From Serilophus lunatus (lineage: Eukaryota; Chordata; Aves; Passeriformes; Eurylaimidae), in NCBI GenBank assembly GCA_013399895.1, contig VXBA01001836.1:800533-864532 (forward strand): DNA of 64,000 nt, given 5' to 3'. The notes under the pieces are model-generated. The model was not told the origin of the DNA, did no database searches, and saw nothing but the letters and a program-made list of their open reading frames with translations. Position 1 is the stretch's first letter. The number at the start of each line of letters is the position of its first letter. This document shows, piece after piece, positions 13,601-25,446 of the stretch. The translations under genes were made by a program, and so were the position numbers.

Positions 13601-16600
13601 AGCCATGTAATATTCCCATTCTTTCCTTCTTCAAGAGAAGTCACATTTCCTATCTTGCAGGACATTTCTGCTATACTGAATAAGCAATTTGTACCTTCTC
13701 AAATAATTGACATCTATGGAGGGAAATAGCACTGGCAGTGAAAGTAAGAATGACAATGTTCAAAGGAAGACATTTTTAGTGACACTTTTAGCTCAGAACA
13801 TACATCAAAAGTGCAGACTTCAACACTTGTACACCTCTGGTACCACTGTCCTTGCATTTTGGATAGAGGACCACATCCCTGTAAGGGATGCTGCTTTCTA
13901 GCAGCTCCCAGCTGGCTCAATACTGCTTTCTGACAAATAATTTTTATTGACTCATCCTTCTCATTTGCTGTTCTTGTGATGTAAACACATAATGATTAAA
14001 ACATCTGCTAAAAGTACCAAACATCATCGACCCATCTTTCACAGGATACACACCAAAACACTCAGTACAGGCACGTTGTGCTGCTTTTTTTTTTCAGACA
14101 TCAACCATTAAAAATGAGTGTCAGCACAAGGAGTTGGCAAAACAACAGTTAACATGTTGCAGTTCTTGTAAAACAACACTTACTAGGACATCTTCAGTAG
14201 TTCATTGGTTTCAGGTTTCCACACTCCTCTCACCAGCTGCTCAAAGTTGGAAATTAGGCCACCACCAGCTCCTGAAATTGCAGAGATTTACAATAAGCCT
14301 CCACTGACTGCCACCATTACTGTGCAATCTATTATTGCTCCCAGCAAAACTCATGACTCCAGGTGCTAAATGTGGCACCCAAAGCCCAGACATAACAAGA
14401 CTAATCCAATCTTTTATATGAGCATGACTTGAGCGACTGACATAAAACCTGAGAGTTTCAGCTACTTAGCAAGAACCTCAGGTCTACCTTTAAGTGATGG
14501 CATCTGAACTGAGGCATTCCATCACCACAAATGGCTGAACTGCCAAGGTAAATCTCTGTGGGTTTATATCATTCCATTCTTCGTGTCATCCTAAGTACAG
14601 AGAGTGTCTCTATAAACTGTGAGGGCCCTCTGTGAGAAAAGTGGATGTGTGTCTTCACATTAAAAGAATGCAAGACACAAGTAGGCGTTGGACACTGTGG
14701 CCAACAAGACTGATCTGTGTGGCAGCCTGGGGACAGAACAGGTTAGAACATCACACTGTTGCTTCCCACAGCAGAACAGAACCGAGCAGAAACAAAGAGC
14801 TGCACAACTACTTCCTGAAGTGATTCTATCGATTCTAGTGATTCTAAATGTTGTGGCTACAAAGAGCTGCAAGGAAGGTGGCTTCCAGAGTCGCATTCCA
14901 AACAGCAGGCAGGCAAGAAGGTTTATTCCTACGTTTAAAATCAGGTTATAGTTACAACCTAAAAGCCTGAGACAACCAGTTCTCTTCCTCAGCCACATGC
15001 AAGGACACAGCTCTGAGGAAATAATGCTGCTGCAAAGTTCAGCATCTTTCTACACAGAAGATCTGCTTCTTTATTGTCATCAACGGCCCATCCTGGGAGT
15101 TCTCGTAACACCTGAAGGGATAAGACAAACTTCCCTCACAGTCATTCCATGACAGAAGAACTGCTGCACAGGCTTTTCCCTTGAGGGGGGTAACAGGCTC
15201 CATCAGGACTACCACACCCAGCTACACTGAGATGTTTGAACACCACCCCAAAAAAAAAATAAATCACCATCTGAACAAGATGGGATGCACATTACCTCTG
15301 GCCCAGCCCACAGCTACCATGACAAGCCAGGCATCTTTGAAGTGACTGTCTGCATGGGCAACCCCAGCTGTTATCTTCCAAGTCCTAGTCACTTCCTTCA
15401 TCCCTGCAACCAGCAGGCGGAGAGGCAGAAAGGAAAAGCACTGGCAGAACATGTCCTGTGGGCAGTAAAACACCAGATACCTGAAAAAGCAAGAGAACAC
15501 ACATCAGCAGCACTTCTGGTAAGGAATTACCTTTCAATGATCTTTAGAAGTGTTTTTGGAATAGGACTAGTAGTGCTACGATATGTTTCGGATAACTGCT
15601 CACGGCTTGTGGCACACAGGTTGCAACAGATCTGAAAAGCTTCCGAGCACACCCGAGCTCCTGCACCAAAATCTAACATTATCTTACTCCCTCATTGTCC
15701 CAGAGCAGAATCCAATGAAAGTACATGAGAAACAGCTTTAAATTTTACCTACTGTTCTACAGCTCGCATATCACAGTCTTAAAATTCCAATTATTAAAGT
15801 GGAGTCTGACTGACTTTGCGTGGTTTGAGTTTATTTTGTGACTTTTTGTTTGTTTGGGTTTGCTTGTTTGTTGGTGTTTTGAGGTTTTGTTTTACAGGAT
15901 TACAATAGGGTGGCAAATGAAATGGTGACTCTGTGCTTTCATATTGTAGGTACATGGAATTATGTAACTTCAGCAAGGGTGCCTCCACTAGTTAGTGTCA
16001 TGCTAGATGAAATGCACAGCTATTTTCAAACAGATTTAACATCTTAGTACTCACCAATTCTAGCTTCTCCAGCTTGCCAATTACAAGCACATTTTGCTAT
16101 TGAAAGCACAGCACTCAAAATTTAACAATATCTTTGATCAGCTTGCTGTTAAAACAAAGGAAAGATGGCTAACAATTAAATCCTAAGATGACAGTAAATG
16201 TTAGATTAATTTATGTGTTATTGTATCTCATGAATCATAAACAAAATTCAGTTCTCACAGAGACTAAAAAAAAGTCAATCAAGACTAAGTAACTTGATTA
16301 AGTTATCTTAAGTAGATTATTTCAGCACAGGAATAAGAAAGTAATAATTAAATAAAAGCAAAGAAAGCATATAAAAATGAGAAGGATATATTTTCATTTT
16401 GGAAAAGAAAAAGACCCTGGCTCTTTGTTGAGGCTTTTGAGCTCAGTCCTGTCTACCAAGAATTCCTAAGGCTGTTCCTTTCCATTCTTCTCCTACTCCA
16501 AAGTTAGACACCTTTGTGTGCAACCAAGTTTCAGCTGATAGGAAGCCAAAGACACACATATTTTAGGAGCTACTGCAGAGAGCCCTTTAAGCCACCTACT

Positions 16601-19600
16601 CTGCAGACGACCCTCACCAGAACTAATTTACAGCTGCAGAAGGTGGGTTTGGGACCCTGAAGCACTGGGAACAGGACTGGAAGCAGGCCCTGCAGGCCCC
16701 CAGGGCACATTTTGCCTGTAATCCCTGCTAACAGCAGATGCCGCTGTCCTACAGACTATTTAGGAGCATTTCTCCAGCACAGCAGCACAAACCTCTCCCC
16801 CCCCTTATTTCCCAGTTTTACGTCTGGCTTGGCGAATTTAATTTCGGGACTAGAGAATTGAGGTCACCACACTGGTGAAGAGAGAACTTTGTAAAGCTAC
16901 AAGCTTAAAAGGTTCCATAACGTCCACAGCCCCTTGTTAAAACCCGCTTTTATTTGTGCACAACCAGTCACGCGTTTGACCAGAAATCACGTTCTCTTCC
17001 AGGGTGCTCCTAACTCACATCACTTGTTAAAACAAGCAATCAGTCTGCCCACATTAGGCTAAAATGAACCACAGGCAGATTCTACAAGCTGTGTTAATAA
17101 TGCACTTATTATTGCACATTATTAATTTCACCCCTTTGTCTAAATAAGATCTGTCATCTTTCATGGCAACACAAAGACCAGAACACTTGTATATATGTAC
17201 ACAGACAGGTAGAAACACTTAGTTTTATTTCGACGACTTTGCAATTATAAAACCTAAGGGACCACTAAGAATTAAAGGGTTTTGAGCACATCAGACTCTT
17301 CTGAGGCAGGAATTGAGGTTTCTGAATTCAAAACTCCACTGCTGCTCGTAATTTTTGTAAAGTTTGAGGTTTTCTTCCAAGATCTCTTTCTGGAACAAAG
17401 ACCACACGTATGTGAAATTAACTGCAGGGCTTTTTTGGAATTCCAAAACAGGCCAAATTGCCACATACCTGACTTCCCACTCACCTCACTACTGTCTTCC
17501 ACTACAACACCCAACCGTTTGGGAAGAGACAGAATAAAGAAAAGGAAAAAATTGTGTCCAGTGGTAGAAACTGGAGGAGAGGAATGAACATCTGCCTTGG
17601 ATCCCTAGTTACAGAAAATCCACACTTTTTACATCAGCCAGGTTCTGGTCTTCAAGAGCTACTTTTGAAAAACTAGACTGTGTTTATGACTTACCCATGC
17701 CCAGAAAACCAGCAACTGAAGTTCACTTTATTACAAAATAATGTTTTCAGCTGTTTCACCAGGAAAACTATAAAAACCTAAGGAAAGTCTGGTCAAGGAC
17801 CAGAGGTTTTTGTTATACAACAGCCCATAAGAACTGCTCTCTTAAAAGCATTCTATTCCCACAGAACAGGATCCTAACAGCTATTTTGCTGCAGTGACTC
17901 TGGATGAAGAGACATCTAAATCCTTAACACTTTTAAGTCAAAGCAGTGATTTGCATGGAACCTTGATGGTACAGCATCAGCTTCCAACATCTATCTTCCT
18001 CAGAACCAATGCCACCCATCTAACTCGACTGTGGCTGCTTACCAGACTGAAGATGCCAGCAGAATATTTGTGCCTTTTGCCAGAAATGCCACAGGAGGTT
18101 CTGCAAGCATCAGTGAAGACAAAACTGAACCACCAAAGCAATAAAGCATAGCACTAAACCAGCAGGCAAAGGGGCTTCGGGCTGACACTTCCACAGCTCC
18201 TGTGAAAAGATGCACAAAACAGAAACAAATGTTTGAGAACCACGTCCCGTTTTACAAGTCAGTGTTTTTTTCAAACCATTCAGTCCAACATCACTCCTTC
18301 AGGTAATGAAATATCCTCCAGCAGCTTGCAGGGTTTCACAGGAAAACTCTTCAGAAATACAGAGTACACTGACTTTAACATTCACTATCTAAACAGGCTG
18401 ACAAAGTTGTTCTGTGAACATCTTTTTGTGTGTTGGTTTGCTGTAACTGTTTAGCTACCAAGAAGAAAAAGCTTTCAGAGCATGGCTGAGAGGTCTCATT
18501 GTTACCAGCCTGGCACAGAAAAACACTTGCTTTCAAATTTGTATTAGAAACACAGAAGTGGCTTTCCTGAACTAAGCAGGATTGGTAACATTTTGAGGGT
18601 TATTCCACAAATTCCATTTCTGCTTTTTGACTGTTCCAAGAACTCATGGTCACTGTTTTCCTTTTGCCTCATAATGCCTTGCTGTGTTAGCTGATGAAAA
18701 TGAAAACAGTATCCAAAACAACTATTAAATGGTTTCACCTGCATTCCTGAAGAGAGGAAACAGGTTACCTAGAGCCATAATAGTAAATCTAAGTCTCCCC
18801 CGTTATTAAAAGGTTGACAGCTTGGTTTATCTTGTTATCTTTAAAATGAATTATCCCTTTCAAATTGCAATTGAACTATGCCAGAACAGTGTTCAGTATT
18901 AAAGGATTATGCTGGAGGTAATGGGAAGCATTAACCAGTTTCAGGGAGAAAAGACACTTTATCCAAGACAGAAATATCCTCAGGTAGTTGTTTTGACTAT
19001 TTTCTTCCACTTCAGAAGTCCAGTGTTGCCAAAGTTCCTCCTTTACATTGGTGCTGAGCTCTGTTTGCCTGAACAAGTTTAATTTTCTGTAGTCCAAAGG
19101 CTGAAGTTCACAAAAGCACTAGTGTCTGCCCCAAAATGAACTCTGATATCTGTTCCCAATACAGAGAAGCTTTGGGTTTTTCAGGCATTTCTGTAGGCAA
19201 AGAAGCTTCTCACCCAAGTTGAGAAGCCCAAACCATAAAAGCACTCTCAATACAATTCACTTAGTATTCACTTATCACAAGATTGTTCCAGTTTTAGTGC
19301 TGGCACAGATATCGTGCATTTATTTTATATATTAACATATTATATTAATATATTTAAGTAATTATATCAATAAATTTAAATAAATTAACTATATTAATGT
19401 ATTTATATATTATTGCATTTAAGTTCCTCTGTAACAGCCAATCTATAAAAATGAGCACTCCTAAGTACAACAGAGTATCACAACACAAAATAACATCTCT
19501 TATATTTTTAACTATTTTGTTACTTGTTTTTCATACTGCAGCACCTGGAGCTCCCAAGTTATGCTCAGCTTTGTTACTGCATGTGACCACTTCTCCAAAG

Positions 19601-22600
19601 TATCAATTGTGTTCATAAAATTAACACAGGAGAAAATTCTGAAGCCTGATGATGTTACTTAAGAGCAAAAGTGAAAATACGAAGTGGGCCATTACACCTT
19701 GATCTCATACAACTGAATGCAGACCTGTTTTCAACACCCTATTTGGAAAGGGTAAGACACTTGCAAAATATTAATGGCCTGTGCTTACAACACTGAGATT
19801 TCCTCAAGTAGAAATAAATAAAATGTAAATATGCTGACAACCACTGCATTCAGAAAAAAAACCCAAGCTAACCAACACAAAGTTATATTAATTGGGCATA
19901 CATTGGTCTCAAAGAACCACAGTAGCTTCACAGGTGACTTTTTTTGTTTGATGATACAGTCACACTGATGTAAAAGAAAGGACAAGATTCTTTTCCTGGA
20001 AACAACATGAAAATACTACAAAAAAACCCCAAAACAACAGAGTTATTTAAATTATGTATCTACTCTCTTTTCAAATCCATTCCCCTGCCTTTCAGCAATC
20101 ACAACTTCTCCAGTCTTCTTTTTCTCCACAACTAGAAATAGGTGGTTTTCAGTTTTGAGGACATATTTATTATTACAAGATTGCACTCTATGAGTAAACT
20201 TCACAACAAAGCAGGTAAATTTCTTCATTTTACAAGAGACTGGAAGCTTGAGATTTTTCTATGTGCCAACTTCACATTTTTCATGGTTTAAATGCCAGTA
20301 TTTAACAATTCATACCTGCTTTCTAGCAGGGAATATGCCCCAAAGAGAAAGCAAACAAGGCAAAAAAATGCTGACACTAATTTAAAGATCATCTTAGCAT
20401 TGCCACATAAATTATGACTGGGGTGTAACCTTTCAGAAGACAAACTCAGTTTTAAGTAGGTCACATGTTTTTAGACAAGTGGTCATTTATATTTGTCCTG
20501 TGATGCATCCTGTGAAATTAATGAGGCATCATGCAACCGTGCAGTGGTTGATGTGCCAAAAGGCCAAGAGGCCTGCAAAGGCACACTTTAGAAAGTGAAG
20601 ATAAGGTTTCAAAACACAAGGACTATTTTGGCATAGAGTTTTAAAGCTTGTTTCTAGACAACAGTAACAAAAAAAGAAAAAAAAAAGCTTTAACAAATAA
20701 CTATTTCTGCCAGTAGGGTAAGATCTGCTTTAACCTTTCCAACAAGTTACAAACAGTCAGTTAGGAATAAATACCACACACACATATGGAGAGCAAAGAG
20801 TATTATTTACACTAGTTTTTCTAATATCCCATTCAACTACACATAATAACATTAAGATAAAGGGTTTACAGAGTCAGACTTAGTTTAGCAAAACTATAAA
20901 AAAAATTCTTTTTCTCTTCAAGTCACCAGGAACATGTCACAGAAAAATGGCAAGAACAAAAGCAGCAAGTTCCTTCCAAGTACAACACACCTTCAACCAA
21001 CACCACCTTTGGCTGTTCCTCTATCCCCCCCAAAAAATAAAATTGCCAGTTCTACAGCTGAATGGAGTTACAAACAAGCAACTCCAAAGCCATCCTCAAT
21101 GCACTAACCAAGGACTCTCATTCTAAAATACATTGGAAAGCAACATGTTGGTTGTCGCTGCTGTAGTTTGCCAGCACCCACAAGTGAGCACAAAAAATCT
21201 AGTTAGGAGGCCTGGAAAAGTCCCAGCTACTGTGCACCCACTCATGGAACAAATGCCCACACTGAATCTGGTTTTAAGCAGTGGGGGTGGGTTGGTATTT
21301 TAATGAGACTGTAATCAGGGATAAAATAAACGTGGCTGTAACTTGACCACAGGCTTCTTACATCACCAGGCACTTAAGGTTGCCCTGTTATTTCCCTGTC
21401 AAATATAGCTAAGTTTTAAGTTCCCCAAAAGAACATATACTAATGCTTAGGAAGTATTAATCAATGGTGATACATCCATCCTGAGTATTCCATAATGACT
21501 GCTATTTCAGTTATGAATTAATACTCAGCTCAACCTGCTTACCAGTGAGAGACAGACCAGCATGCAGCCACCTGGATTACAGTTATTAAATCAAAGTATT
21601 AGAAAACACTCGAGAAAATACTGAAGAGTTCTGAACTACCCATCTGTTAAGCCAAGGAAAAAAAAAAATTATCTCCACAGATCTGACCAGGCTTCTGAAA
21701 GCAGCTCTACTGCCCGTAAGTGCTGTCTCACTAAAAATATGCTGATGCAAAGTGGAGAGGCCCCTCATTCTGGTCTTTAGGTGTGTCCATTCCAGAGGAA
21801 AGTTTAAAAGTAGTTCATGACAGCATCAGAAAGTCTCTTTTTGAATGGAACAGATACATTACACAGTGCCACAAGACAGCACCCAGGAACAATTCTAGCA
21901 GGAGTAACAAGATTTGGTGAAGATTCTAGAATACATAAAGCATGACGTATATCAGTCTTTACAGGCTGCTAAGTGCATTTCCTCCTCATCAGGAAGTCAA
22001 AATTCACCTTGAAACATATAGGAAGGGACCAAAGAACAAGCTCTCACTAGACAAACAGTGCAGAGCCTTAGGAACCTGAGGCAAGCAGAAGCCCCCAAAT
22101 TTACACTTAAAAATCCTGAAAGCTGTATGGGCTGCACAGCTCCACTTAACTACCCAAAGCCATCCCACAAGTACTTTAATTCTAAACATCAAAACAAGGC
22201 TAGTCTCTACATTTGTTACAGCAAAGAGCCAGGCTGGGGTTTAACAGCCACAGTGCAAGAGATTTCCCAGAAGAGAGCACCCATAGGAAATCCTGTTGCT
22301 GGGAGTGAAAAAGTTCCCAAAATTCTCTTTACATTCTGCAGGGTACAACTGGCTCAGGACTCGCCCATCAGAATTCCCAAGAATTACCTCGACATACCGG
22401 GATATAAGGATACAAGCTGAGCATCTCCCCTCTCACCTCTCTGATGCAATTCTGGACAGACACTGGCCTGTGTTCCACATCCCCCCTCTGCACGCAAAAA
22501 ATATTAATTTCAAGGAGTTTCAGCCCTTTTTTTTTTAATTATTATTCCCCAAATCCCGAGACTTTTAGAAGTCTGAAAATTGTGAAGACAGGGTTCTTCG

Positions 22601-23166
22601 ACAAAACTCATTTCCTAAGTTCTGGAAAGCAAGAAAACCTTGGCTGGGGTATCCTCCGGACAATCCACGCACGGTTCGCCGACGGACCAGCGCGGAGGGG
22701 AGACAAATCCCATATGGATATTCCCATGGAATAACCGGGAATAACATGGAATAACAGCCCGCCCGCTCGAAGACCCCCCCCCCCCTCTCCTGTCGTCACT
22801 GCCAAGGCTGGGGACCCCGGGAGAGACGGGACACACAAACACACACCCACGGTGGGAACACGGGGAACACCGAGCGGGACCGGGATGGCATAGGGGTGGG
22901 GTTTGGCGTGTGTTTTTGGGGTGGTCTTTTCGGAGTTGGTTTTTGGGGGTGGGTTCTTGGAGTGGGTTCTTTGGGGTGGATTTTTGGGGTGCGTTCTTTG
23001 GGTGGGTTTTTGGGAGTGGGGTTTTTTTGGGGTGTCCCCCCCCTGCCCCGCCCCGCTCACCTCGCTGCTCCTTCAGCGCCAGGACGGAGGCGACATAATG
23101 CGCCAGGTCGAAGAAAGGGAACATGGGCAGGCGGGAGAAGAGCAGCGGCACCTCCCGCAGCTCCAT
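10440..23166 (-). CDS. TMEM38B: TMEM38B (TRIC-B) whole coding span, six exons
   Basis: Trimeric intracellular cation channel type B, a monovalent-cation (K+) channel of the ER/SR membrane that supplies counter-ion current during Ca2+ release. The coding sequence joins, on the minus strand, 23166-23061, 18199-18043, 15480-15296, 14271-14184, 12536-12419 and 10646-10440. These total 861 nt, or 286 residues plus stop, against 291 in human. All five introns are GT-AG and the phases (1,2,1,2,0) join without frameshift. Landmarks are MFPFFD at 15-20, a glycine motif FGGS at 57-60, LAEPP at 67-71, the family KEV motif within GMKEVTRTWK at 114-123, a second glycine run GAGGG at 150-154, and a basic hydrophilic tail ending KKTE, a KKxx-type ER-retrieval signal. 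The family has seven membrane helices. The start has a strong context (G at -3 and +4) and aligns with the known family N-terminus. The gene identification is firm. Confidence 0.96.
10647..12418 (-). other. TMEM38B: TMEM38B intron 5
   Basis: 1.8 kb intron that hosts one CR1 3' end in the plus orientation, antisense to the gene, at about 10855-11094. The rest is featureless. Confidence 0.85.
10855..11094 (+). mobile_element. CR1 LINE 3' fragment, plus orientation, in TMEM38B intron 5
   Basis: Contains GAGAGAGACTCTTCATCATG, GGGTACAAGTTGACAG, TTTTACTGTGAGGGT and the 3' end GGTCCCTTCCAACTCTTAAC followed by ATTCTGTGATCCTACGA. A small triplication of TTAGATAT-like units lies at 10918-10940 inside the element. 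Confidence 0.9.
12419..12536 (-). CDS. TMEM38B: TMEM38B coding exon 5
   Basis: Encodes residues 179-218: YPVKVTLIGAVLFTLQHSQY, then LPIARHNLVFLYTIFLIVFK. This matches the last two membrane helices of TRIC-B (human YPAKVTLLGSVIFTFQHTQH). The acceptor is ATTTCCAG and the donor GTAAGA, with the exon ending on a whole codon. Confidence 0.95.
12537..14183 (-). other. TMEM38B: TMEM38B intron 4
   Basis: 1.6 kb AT-rich intron; no repeat or exon recognised. Confidence 0.85.
14184..14271 (-). CDS. TMEM38B: TMEM38B coding exon 4
   Basis: Encodes residues 150-179: GAGGGLISNFEQLVRGVWKP followed by ETNELLKMS. This is the second glycine-rich pore motif plus the following cytosolic turn of TRIC-B. The acceptor is CAATTTCAG and the donor GTAAGT. 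The split tyrosine codon TA/C is completed by exon 5. Confidence 0.94.
14272..15295 (-). other. TMEM38B: TMEM38B intron 3
   Basis: 1.0 kb intron with nothing recognisable apart from its GT-AG ends. Confidence 0.85.
15296..15480 (-). CDS. TMEM38B: TMEM38B coding exon 3
   Basis: Encodes residues 88-150. It contains FYCPQD, the highly conserved LVAGMKEVTRTWKI with the KEV motif at 116-118, and VMVAVGWARG. The family's basic residues here (K116, R120) are present; they face the pore and lipid-binding region in TRIC structures. The acceptor is GCTTTTTCAG and the donor GTAATG. Confidence 0.95.
15481..18042 (-). other. TMEM38B: TMEM38B intron 2
   Basis: 2.6 kb intron. The only distinctive part is a T/G-rich low-complexity tract (TTTG-like units) at about 15820-15890. 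No exon or repeat family was recognised. Confidence 0.85.
18043..18199 (-). CDS. TMEM38B: TMEM38B coding exon 2
   Basis: Encodes residues 36-88 (partial codons at both ends). It is too short for ORF-length filters and was found by matching the family motif WFSAMLYCFGG and LAEPPVAFLA. The acceptor is CTTTTCACAG and the donor GTAAGC. The third residue of the usual GGG motif is serine here (G58-G59-S60). Confidence 0.93.
19316..19412. repeat. AT-rich low-complexity tract
   Basis: Almost pure A/T with TATTAATATATTTA-like motifs, within TMEM38B intron 1. No unit repeats exactly. Confidence 0.8.
22893..23040. repeat. Degenerate G/T-rich minisatellite in TMEM38B intron 1
   Basis: About nine to ten imperfect copies of a 14-17 bp unit resembling GGGTGGGTTTTTGG on the plus strand, starting near 22893 and stopping about 20 bp short of the exon 1 donor. 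The runs of three to five guanines could form G-quadruplexes. The G-rich strand is the template strand of TMEM38B, so its pre-mRNA is C-rich here. Apparent long reading frames across this stretch are products of the repeat. Confidence 0.8.
23061..23166 (-). CDS. TMEM38B: TMEM38B coding exon 1
   Basis: Encodes residues 1-35 plus the first base of codon 36. MELREVPLLF leads into SRLPMFPFFDLAHYVAS, which matches the first membrane segment of TRIC-B. The donor is GTGAGC, directly after the CGAG end. The ATG at 23166 has a GGCC-ATG-G context. The frame stays open upstream to another ATG at 23268. The exon sits inside the CpG island. Confidence 0.94.
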
Positions 23167-23827
23167 GGCCGGGCAAGAAGGAGGGAACAGCACCGGGAAG
23201 AGCCCGCAGGAAAAGCGGCTTGGGCGCGCCCGGCCGCCGTCAGCGCCGGGGCGGGGCGGGCACGGCATTCCCCTCCCCTCGCACCCAAAATTTGGCTGCC
23301 GTGCTCTTTGTTCGCGTCTTTTTTGGGGGATGCTCCTGCTCCGCGTGCGGCCGTGGGCCGGGCGACCTTCCCCCCGGCAGAGCTGATGCGCACACCCTTA
23401 TATGTCGTTTTTTTCCTCTTTTTCTCTCTCTTTTTTTTTTTTATATATTTCTTTTTTCCCCTCCGTAGAATATTTCTGGAGTTCATCTGGAGTGTTTAGG
23501 ATTGCCAGCGTGTGTTTGTGGTCCAACACGTGGCCTCTTCTTGGAGTTGGGGACTGTTGCTGAGGGTTGTTTGTCAGTGGTGTTAAGGAAGAGCAGAACA
23601 TCTGGGCACAAACCCTTCAGTGCATCTTTGCATCCATTTTTTTCTGGTGTACCCGTTGCTAACTTTGCCTTCCTGTAAAAGCAGATCTGTAACCAGTTTT
23701 GCATCAATCCTACAGGGGTTTTGGCAAAAGCAGTTCACGCAGAGCTTCCCAAATGATACTCCCAGATGTGGGACATTTGCCTTTTCTTTGCTCACCAGAC
23801 TCCTTAGCTTGAAAGAGCTGAAGAAAA

Positions 23828-24115
23828 TTCATAGACTCACAGAATGGCTTGGATTGGAAGAGACTAAGAAGTTCATCCAGTTCCACCCTCTGCCATGGGA
23901 AGGGACACCTTCCCCTGTCCCAGGCTCTTCCAAACCTGTCCAATCTGGCCTTGGACACTTCCAGGGATGCCAGGACCTAGTCACCCTCCATTTCTTCCTG
24001 ATATCTAATCTAAACTGTTTGTCCTGTCACTCCATGCCCTTGTAAAGAATCCCTCACCATCCGTCTTGTAAGTTCCCTTCAGATATTGGAAGGCCACCAT
24101 TAGATCACCACAAAT
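23828..24115 (-). mobile_element. CR1 LINE 3' fragment, minus orientation
   Basis: Inverted CR1 3' end: TCATAGACTCACAGAATGGC, TTGGATTGGAAGAGAC, TTCATCCAGTTCCACCCTCT, then TCTGGCCTTGGACACTTCC. The right edge is uncertain; similarity fades toward the assembly gap. Confidence 0.9.
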
Positions 24116-24194
24116 TACAGTGACTTGACATTTTTCATGACCTATCCTTGTTAAGGTTTGTTCTCATTTTTTCAGCATATTACCTTCCCCCCCC

Positions 24195-24265
24195 NNNNNN
24201 NNNNNNNNNNNNNNNNNNNNNNNNNNNNNNNNNNNNNNNNNNNNNNNNNNNNNNNNNNNNNNNNN
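24195..24265. other. Assembly gap (71 N)
   Basis: Run of N directly after a C8 tract, just upstream of the TMEM38B CpG island and CR1 copy. The missing sequence is probably C/G-rich. Single unresolved bases are at 26811 and 62000. Confidence 0.95.
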
Positions 24266-25446
24266 TCGCTTTTGAGGTTTTGGCTGCTTTTCCTGCTAAA
24301 GAAAGGCATAATTTTTCTCTTTTCCATTCAGTTTACACGCACTGGTGACAAGAACCGTTAATGGCTTTAAGTTTTCCACCTTGTGTGGGGAAGTTAAGCA
24401 AAGCAGTCTGAAAACGTAAAACATTCACAGGTGCTCTTTAACTTGATCTTTGCCTACCAAGAACTAATTTCAGGAAATAGCTGGAGCAGTAGGATCATTC
24501 TGGGGAACAGACTTATGCGGGGCAAGATAACAAACAGCTGAACTTTTCCCAGAATAACTTCAGCTAGCCATGAATAGCAAGCCATTCTTTTCATTGATTT
24601 TCCTCTTATCCATACCATATTCACAAAATAAGTTATTATTCCACATGCCACTTCCTCTTTGAGCATCAAGCGATTCATTTTCTCACTAACACTTGAGCCA
24701 GTGTTTGTAGCTCATTTCTATTTTCTGGACATTTCCATCTGCATTCCATCTACATGGAGAGATTCTAGTTTAGCCAAAGGGATCTCTTACTGGTCTTATG
24801 ATTAACAACTCTAATTCTTGTTTTCTGTTGTGCTATGTGCAGTCCTAGAAACCACGTTTGTTTTCTAGAGCAGAATGGCAATTTGCCCCAGTTGACAGAT
24901 GATAAGACATAATACATTAGTAAGCTGCATTCTGTGGCACAAACTAGTTCAGCATCATTTTGTTCTCAGCTCAACAGGGCTGTATGTCCACGCTGCCGCA
25001 GCAACAGTTAAGGAAAGGATTTTAAACCGTGTAGCCCAGGATGTTTTCACTCCTTGCAGTACTGGTTTATTCCCACTGAGTGGCATCCGTTTCACTGCTA
25101 GACAGTGAAAACTACTCAGATCGCCTCGAACGTGATCACGGAAGGAGAGGGAGAGAAAAAAAAATGCAATGACCACAACGGATTTATAGTGACGCGAAAA
25201 CAGTCGGAATTTGGGCCAGTAACGTGTTGTGCTTGATGGCAACACCTGCTCTGCAGCTACTGCTGTGCCTAAAACTTGCACAGATATACCCAAACTCTCT
25301 AGGATGCCAGCAGTGATATCTCTACTGGTGCTATCTTGCAGCAGATACCTGAACTTTGAATTTTTAGTCAGGTCCTCAAATACATGATATTCATCTTTTG
25401 CTGGCAGCTTTTTGCTGCACCTGAAGTGTTGCTCTCCAAAGCAGAC
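24266..25446. other. Intergenic, no gene recognised
   Basis: Ordinary sequence upstream of TMEM38B between the assembly gap and the ERVL LTR fragment. Nothing was recognised. Confidence 0.55.

Larger units (their letters stand above)
18200..23060 (-). other. TMEM38B: TMEM38B intron 1
   Basis: 4.9 kb intron. It contains the minisatellite next to the donor and an AT-rich low-complexity tract at 19316-19412. Elsewhere it is unremarkable AT-rich sequence, and I recognise no further exon or transposable element. Confidence 0.85.
22650..23400 (-). promoter_or_regulatory. TMEM38B: CpG-island promoter of TMEM38B
   Basis: The sequence is conspicuously GC- and CpG-rich compared with the AT-rich surroundings, and it covers exon 1. 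Just upstream of the start codon, 23248-23260 holds overlapping Sp1-type GC boxes (GGGGCGGGGCGGG on the plus strand). No TATA box is seen in the expected position. This is the normal architecture of a broadly expressed gene. The exact start site cannot be read from sequence. Confidence 0.75.

Noticed and set aside
22615..23268. 217-codon minus-strand frame over TMEM38B exon 1
   Set aside because: Only the exon 1 part is coding. The rest is intron read-through across the G/T minisatellite, which yields a repetitive Pro-Lys-Asn-Thr translation.
22896..23499. Two plus-strand frames of about 190-198 codons
   Set aside because: Low-complexity Gly/Phe/Trp translation of the minisatellite and the antisense of exon 1.
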